DNA from: Amoeboaphelidium occidentale
Lineage: Eukaryota > Aphelidiomycota > Aphelidea
Reading direction: 5' to 3'
NCBI GenBank assembly: GCA_023515795.1
Contig: JALGPX010000067.1
Coordinates: 1-56,453 of the forward strand
DNA: 56,453 bases
Part shown: piece by piece, positions 53,723 to 56,453 of the stretch
Numbering within the stretch: position 1 is the stretch's first letter
Layout of the letters: each line of letters starts with the position of its first letter
The notes under the pieces: generated by a model
Seen by the model: only the letters and a program-made list of their open reading frames with translations
Told to the model about the DNA's origin: nothing
Databases searched by the model: none
Translations under genes and position numbers: made by a program

Positions 53723-54283
53723 ATGTTCTCTACCGCTGGCATCTTGCTACTTTCAATCGTATTTAATGGTGTACTTACATGCAGTCCTAGTGAAGGATGG
53801 AAACCAAAATCATCAGGAGAGTTGGCGTCTTTGGTAAAGTATGTGGTATCAGGAACTCCAGTCGAGATCATTGGTCGGGAAGAGGTTGTTTCATCTGCTA
53901 TAGTTGATGTCTCGTGTGTTTATAAAGCTGCTGCTGGTTTCAACTATACTTCTATTCTTGGCAAGAATATTACCGTGTCCGGTTTCACCTCTAGCGCTGC
54001 ATGTGGTGTAGATGCTTCATTGAACTACAGTCAAATCTATTTTCTAGATGTCGATGATGCACAGGCATTGAAGTTCAAACTTGTCTCCAATGATTTACAC
54101 GGTGGTGCTAAGCCATATGATGAACAGAATGGTGGCAGCGTATACACTTCTCTTACACAAGCAGAACGAAGTTTAGTCATGGGAGACAAATGTTATAAAG
54201 TAATAATCAATGAGTCCAACAGGGTCACCATTGCTGCAATCTCGTTGTTGACAGTGGCGTTGATTTATATGTTCTTGTTATAA
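53723..54283 (+). CDS. Secreted, GPI-anchor-type Cys protein (netrin/TIMP-like?)
   Basis: 186 residues from the ATG at 53723, chosen for the signal peptide (MFSTAGILLLSIVFNGVLTC). The mature protein starts with Cys at the cleavage site (CSPSEGW), has VEIIGREEVVSSAIVDVSCVYK and ITVSGFTSSAACGVD, several N-glycosylation sites (NYTS, NITV, NYSQ) and ends in a hydrophobic tail (TIAAISLLTVALIYMFLL) as in GPI-anchored proteins. A Cys right after the signal peptide and the beta-rich look recall the netrin/TIMP (NTR) fold, but the match is weak. Likely displayed on the cell surface. Confidence 0.5.
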   Translation: MFSTAGILLLSIVFNGVLTCSPSEGWKPKSSGELASLVKYVVSGTPVEIIGREEVVSSAIVDVSCVYKAAAGFNYTSILGKNITVSGFTSSAACGVDASLNYSQIYFLDVDDAQALKFKLVSNDLHGGAKPYDEQNGGSVYTSLTQAERSLVMGDKCYKVIINESNRVTIAAISLLTVALIYMFLL

Positions 54284-54330
54284 CCAGATGAAATATATAC
54301 AACTTCCATGTGTTCATTATAAAGATTTAA

Positions 54331-54927
54331 TCATGTCCATAGAGACCGTGTAACTTCAGGATGTTCCCTTTCCGCCCGCGAGAGTATCAGTAAGAAATCA
54401 GGATTCAAATCCATTATACTGTCCTGTGCTTCATCGAATATCTGACCAAATTGGGAATCATTCGCATTCAGAGGAGAATTAAGCCACTGCTTCGGATTCT
54501 TCCATAAGCTCTTGCCTGCAGTATCTTTCTTTGAGTACTCCAGAAGAGGATGATCTTTCCTATTGTCTGGATTATGTCTGTTGGTCAAGAAGGACTCAAT
54601 AGGATAATTAATGCTTTTAGACGATATGAAATTGTAAGGTTCACTGAACTGTTTAATGCAAATGAAATCATTCAAATGCTGGCATGGAACGAGAACGTGT
54701 AGAACCATCTGACCGAATGTGTTAAGAGGTATCCGCTTGGTCTTCTTTGTAGAGCTATTTTTAGCATCCAGTCGCTTTGAAGCTTGCGGCAAATCAAATA
54801 CACCAAGAGCACTAACATCGGAAGTCTTTGTCAATGCTGCATTGCCCTGAACCAATGGAGAGGAAGAACCTCCAATTAAGGGCGACAGTTGTAGTCTGGA
54901 TTTTGGTGAATGCTGAGGAGTTTCCAT
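54331..54927 (-). CDS. Unknown polar protein
   Basis: 198 residues from the ATG at 54927. The N-terminal third is Ser/Pro/Leu-rich (SPKSRLQLSPLIGGSSSPL) and then Lys-rich (RLDAKNSSTKKTKRIPLNT). The rest contains QMVLHVLVPCQHLNDFICI, HPLLEYSKKDTAGKSLWKNP, KQWLNSPLNANDSQFGQIFD and LLILSRAEREHPEVTRSLWT. The start is clear and coding composition is even across the frame, so it is probably a real gene, but I recognise no domain. It is convergent with the gene at 53723. Confidence 0.5.
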   Translation of the reverse strand: METPQHSPKSRLQLSPLIGGSSSPLVQGNAALTKTSDVSALGVFDLPQASKRLDAKNSSTKKTKRIPLNTFGQMVLHVLVPCQHLNDFICIKQFSEPYNFISSKSINYPIESFLTNRHNPDNRKDHPLLEYSKKDTAGKSLWKNPKQWLNSPLNANDSQFGQIFDEAQDSIMDLNPDFLLILSRAEREHPEVTRSLWT

Positions 54928-55069
54928 AGGAGTGTCGAGAGTCGCAACAAAAATGGAAACGAGGCCGTTTGAAGATTCTAAAGGCTGAAACGCTTTTTAG
55001 AAGGAAGTTCTCAACACGTCTTTTATTGAATACCCTAAAACCTCCAGCGATATTGTAACAGCAAAGCGA

Positions 55070-56453
55070 TCACTGCATTCCGTTAATGGTGATTTTCACG
55101 TATGAGTTGATGGGAGACGAAGACGCCGATGAGGATACAAAATCCACACTTCCGGGCGACATCGCAGTTGGATTTGTGTTACCAGATAAATCTTCAGAGT
55201 AACAACTCTCAGCCATACAACTAAGCAATTCAGCCTTCATTTCCAGAATTTTCAGCCATTCTTTGATCAAATCCTTACGCATATTGTACGGTATTGAGAA
55301 GATTGTCCTCACAAAATTAGTCACTAGACTTGAATAACTATCCACATCCTTCAGTAATAACAATACCTTTGAACCTTTCTGTTTTATCCTGTCATAATAA
55401 AACTGATTGCGCATATTATTGTATTGCTGTTGAATAGAAATAGTCTGCTTCACTGTCAAAGCGTCCAAATCTATCCATGTTGACGTTTCTGGCAATTCAA
55501 GTACGAGCGCATCTGTTATTGAAATACCTTCTAGACCATACTGAGGAACAATTAAGCCCTGTACCAAGTGGTGCTTAGATATAGAATCCGTAGAAGTTGA
55601 TATTGTTACTGCTGTATTTGGATGAAACAATTTTAAAGTATCCAAGAATAAATTAATCATTCTACGATCACTACCTACTACGACAGTTCTTCTTGTAGAA
55701 AGCGAAGATGATAAACACTTTGCAAAGAACTCTAAGCCATAAATGTTTTCATACTTTTTCGAAAACAGCGAAACTTCATCTTCTAGCCTGTCTAATGGCG
55801 CTCTTATTCTCTGCTCTACAAAATATCTAAATGAATCATTGAATAGACACCGAGTCCATGCAGCAAGACTGTTCTCCAACTTGCTCATAATCGCAGGATC
55901 CAAAGAACTCTGCTGAGCCGAAATGCTCGTGCAAAAGTTTCCTCTTTGAATTGCCTTCCATTCAGCGATTAAACAAGAAACATTTAACTTTAAAGTTTGA
56001 ATAATCAATTCAGTAACAAAATCATAGTCGGTAGCATAAATGTTGAGATCTAAGCCGCTTTCTTTTAACCAGTCTACAATATCTTGTGTCAGTATCATAA
56101 AGCTAAGCACTGAAGGTCTTGAAGTCATTGAACCAGCAGAAGTCATTAAATGTTCTCCAGAAGAATAACTCACAACGCGTATAGACTTGAATATCACAGA
56201 CAGACAATGCAGCTCTTTGCTTCGATGTATCCTCCACTTTAGTTCCCGGCTTAAATCATTCTCCGTGTCTTCCTCATCGCATTCATAACTAAATCGAATA
56301 TCAGGCGTCAAAGTCTGTCTTATCATCTGAGCCTCAAGTGCCCCAGTTAGCTTTACTGTGCCTTCATTATGTTGCATCTGCGCTTCTGATGTTTTCCATT
56401 TGGCAACAATTTTACATCCACTAAAGTCATTCCATTCCGCGTAAATTATCTTC
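55070..56453 (-). CDS. C9orf72: C9orf72-like DENN protein (5' end beyond the window)
   Basis: The frame is open from the right edge to 55070. At the edge it reads IIYAEWNDFSGCKIVAKWK, which corresponds to the AYWDN-x-x-GP start of C9orf72. Later come VVVGSDRRMINLFLDTLKLF, HHLVQGLIVPQYG and STWIDLDALTVKQ, which match the second half of C9orf72 closely (VVVG..VN..TL.LF, LVQGL, HIDVD..TVKQ). An internal ATG at 56377 is not the start. C9orf72 forms a complex with SMCR8 and WDR41 that acts on small GTPases in autophagy and lysosome control. The C-terminus is Ser-rich (SSSASSSPINSY). The N-terminal part beyond the window was not seen. Confidence 0.75.
   Translation of the reverse strand, partial: KIIYAEWNDFSGCKIVAKWKTSEAQMQHNEGTVKLTGALEAQMIRQTLTPDIRFSYECDEEDTENDLSRELKWRIHRSKELHCLSVIFKSIRVVSYSSGEHLMTSAGSMTSRPSVLSFMILTQDIVDWLKESGLDLNIYATDYDFVTELIIQTLKLNVSCLIAEWKAIQRGNFCTSISAQQSSLDPAIMSKLENSLAAWTRCLFNDSFRYFVEQRIRAPLDRLEDEVSLFSKKYENIYGLEFFAKCLSSSLSTRRTVVVGSDRRMINLFLDTLKLFHPNTAVTISTSTDSISKHHLVQGLIVPQYGLEGISITDALVLELPETSTWIDLDALTVKQTISIQQQYNNMRNQFYYDRIKQKGSKVLLLLKDVDSYSSLVTNFVRTIFSIPYNMRKDLIKEWLKILEMKAELLSCMAESCYSEDLSGNTNPTAMSPGSVDFVSSSASSSPINSYVKITINGMQ

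Noticed and set aside
1-56453. CRISPR array or rRNA genes
   Set aside because: No regularly spaced identical repeats and no rRNA-like conserved stretches were seen; the only repeats are assembly-join copies and proline codon repeats.

Overview
This window is nuclear DNA of a eukaryote with a compact, moderately AT-rich genome. Genes lie close together on both strands, mostly with one exon or with very short introns: about 29-63 nt, GT..AG, often with a CTAAT/CTAAC-like branch site just before the 3' AG. The gene set looks like a zoosporic or early-diverging fungus, or a close relative such as a rozellid or aphelid. It includes FCF2, POP4, PEX3, ELP2, a Ptc5/PDP-type phosphatase, a uridine kinase-UPRT fusion, Crinkler-type effectors and a Fanzor nuclease. 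An animal/plant-type sterol isomerase (EBP) and a C9orf72 homologue argue against Dikarya. I cannot name the species.

Layout. 1-1.2 kb: nothing recognisable. 1.2-5.3 kb: a truncated WD40 copy, then a three-exon gene for a signal-peptide/WD40/transmembrane/kinase protein. 5.4-13.7 kb: mostly housekeeping (CCCH protein, CLYBL-like lyase, EBP, ankyrin protein, 7TM protein, FCF2, DODA-type dioxygenase) plus a small secreted PAN-like protein. 13.9-18.3 kb: a secreted Thr/Pro-rich protein, then the most notable locus: an XPG/FEN1-like nuclease ORF directly upstream, in the same reading frame, of a Fanzor (eukaryotic TnpB-like) nuclease, with a hairpin/T-run candidate RNA just 3' of the Fanzor ORF. 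18.3-23.4 kb: gene-poor, with an unknown three-exon gene and an AlkB-like dioxygenase. 23.4-27.9 kb: three related secreted proline-rich genes with similar promoters, around a secreted leucine-rich-repeat protein. 28-34.2 kb: ELP2, a membrane protein, PEX3 (broken by an assembly gap) and a mitochondrial PP2C phosphatase. 34.3-41.8 kb: effector-like region with a Crinkler-type ubiquitin-like/P-loop protein, an F-box-like protein, a broken unknown gene and a membrane/secreted unknown; it carries four single-N joins flanked by duplicated sequence. 42-46.4 kb: two secreted proteins, a RING E3 ligase and a second transmembrane kinase. 46.4-51.2 kb: DHHC palmitoyltransferase, POP4, MATE transporter, uridine kinase-UPRT. 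51.8-56.4 kb: a restriction-endonuclease-like plus kinase effector, a GPI-anchored-type protein, an unknown, and a C9orf72-like DENN gene running off the end.

Working together: secreted Pro/Ser/Thr-rich, LRR, PAN-like and CYTH-like proteins, receptor-like kinases and Crinkler-type effectors suggest a lifestyle with much interaction at the cell surface or with a host. The housekeeping genes between them look intact and ordinary. Many open frames begin only at GTG or TTG; I placed starts at the first sensible ATG.
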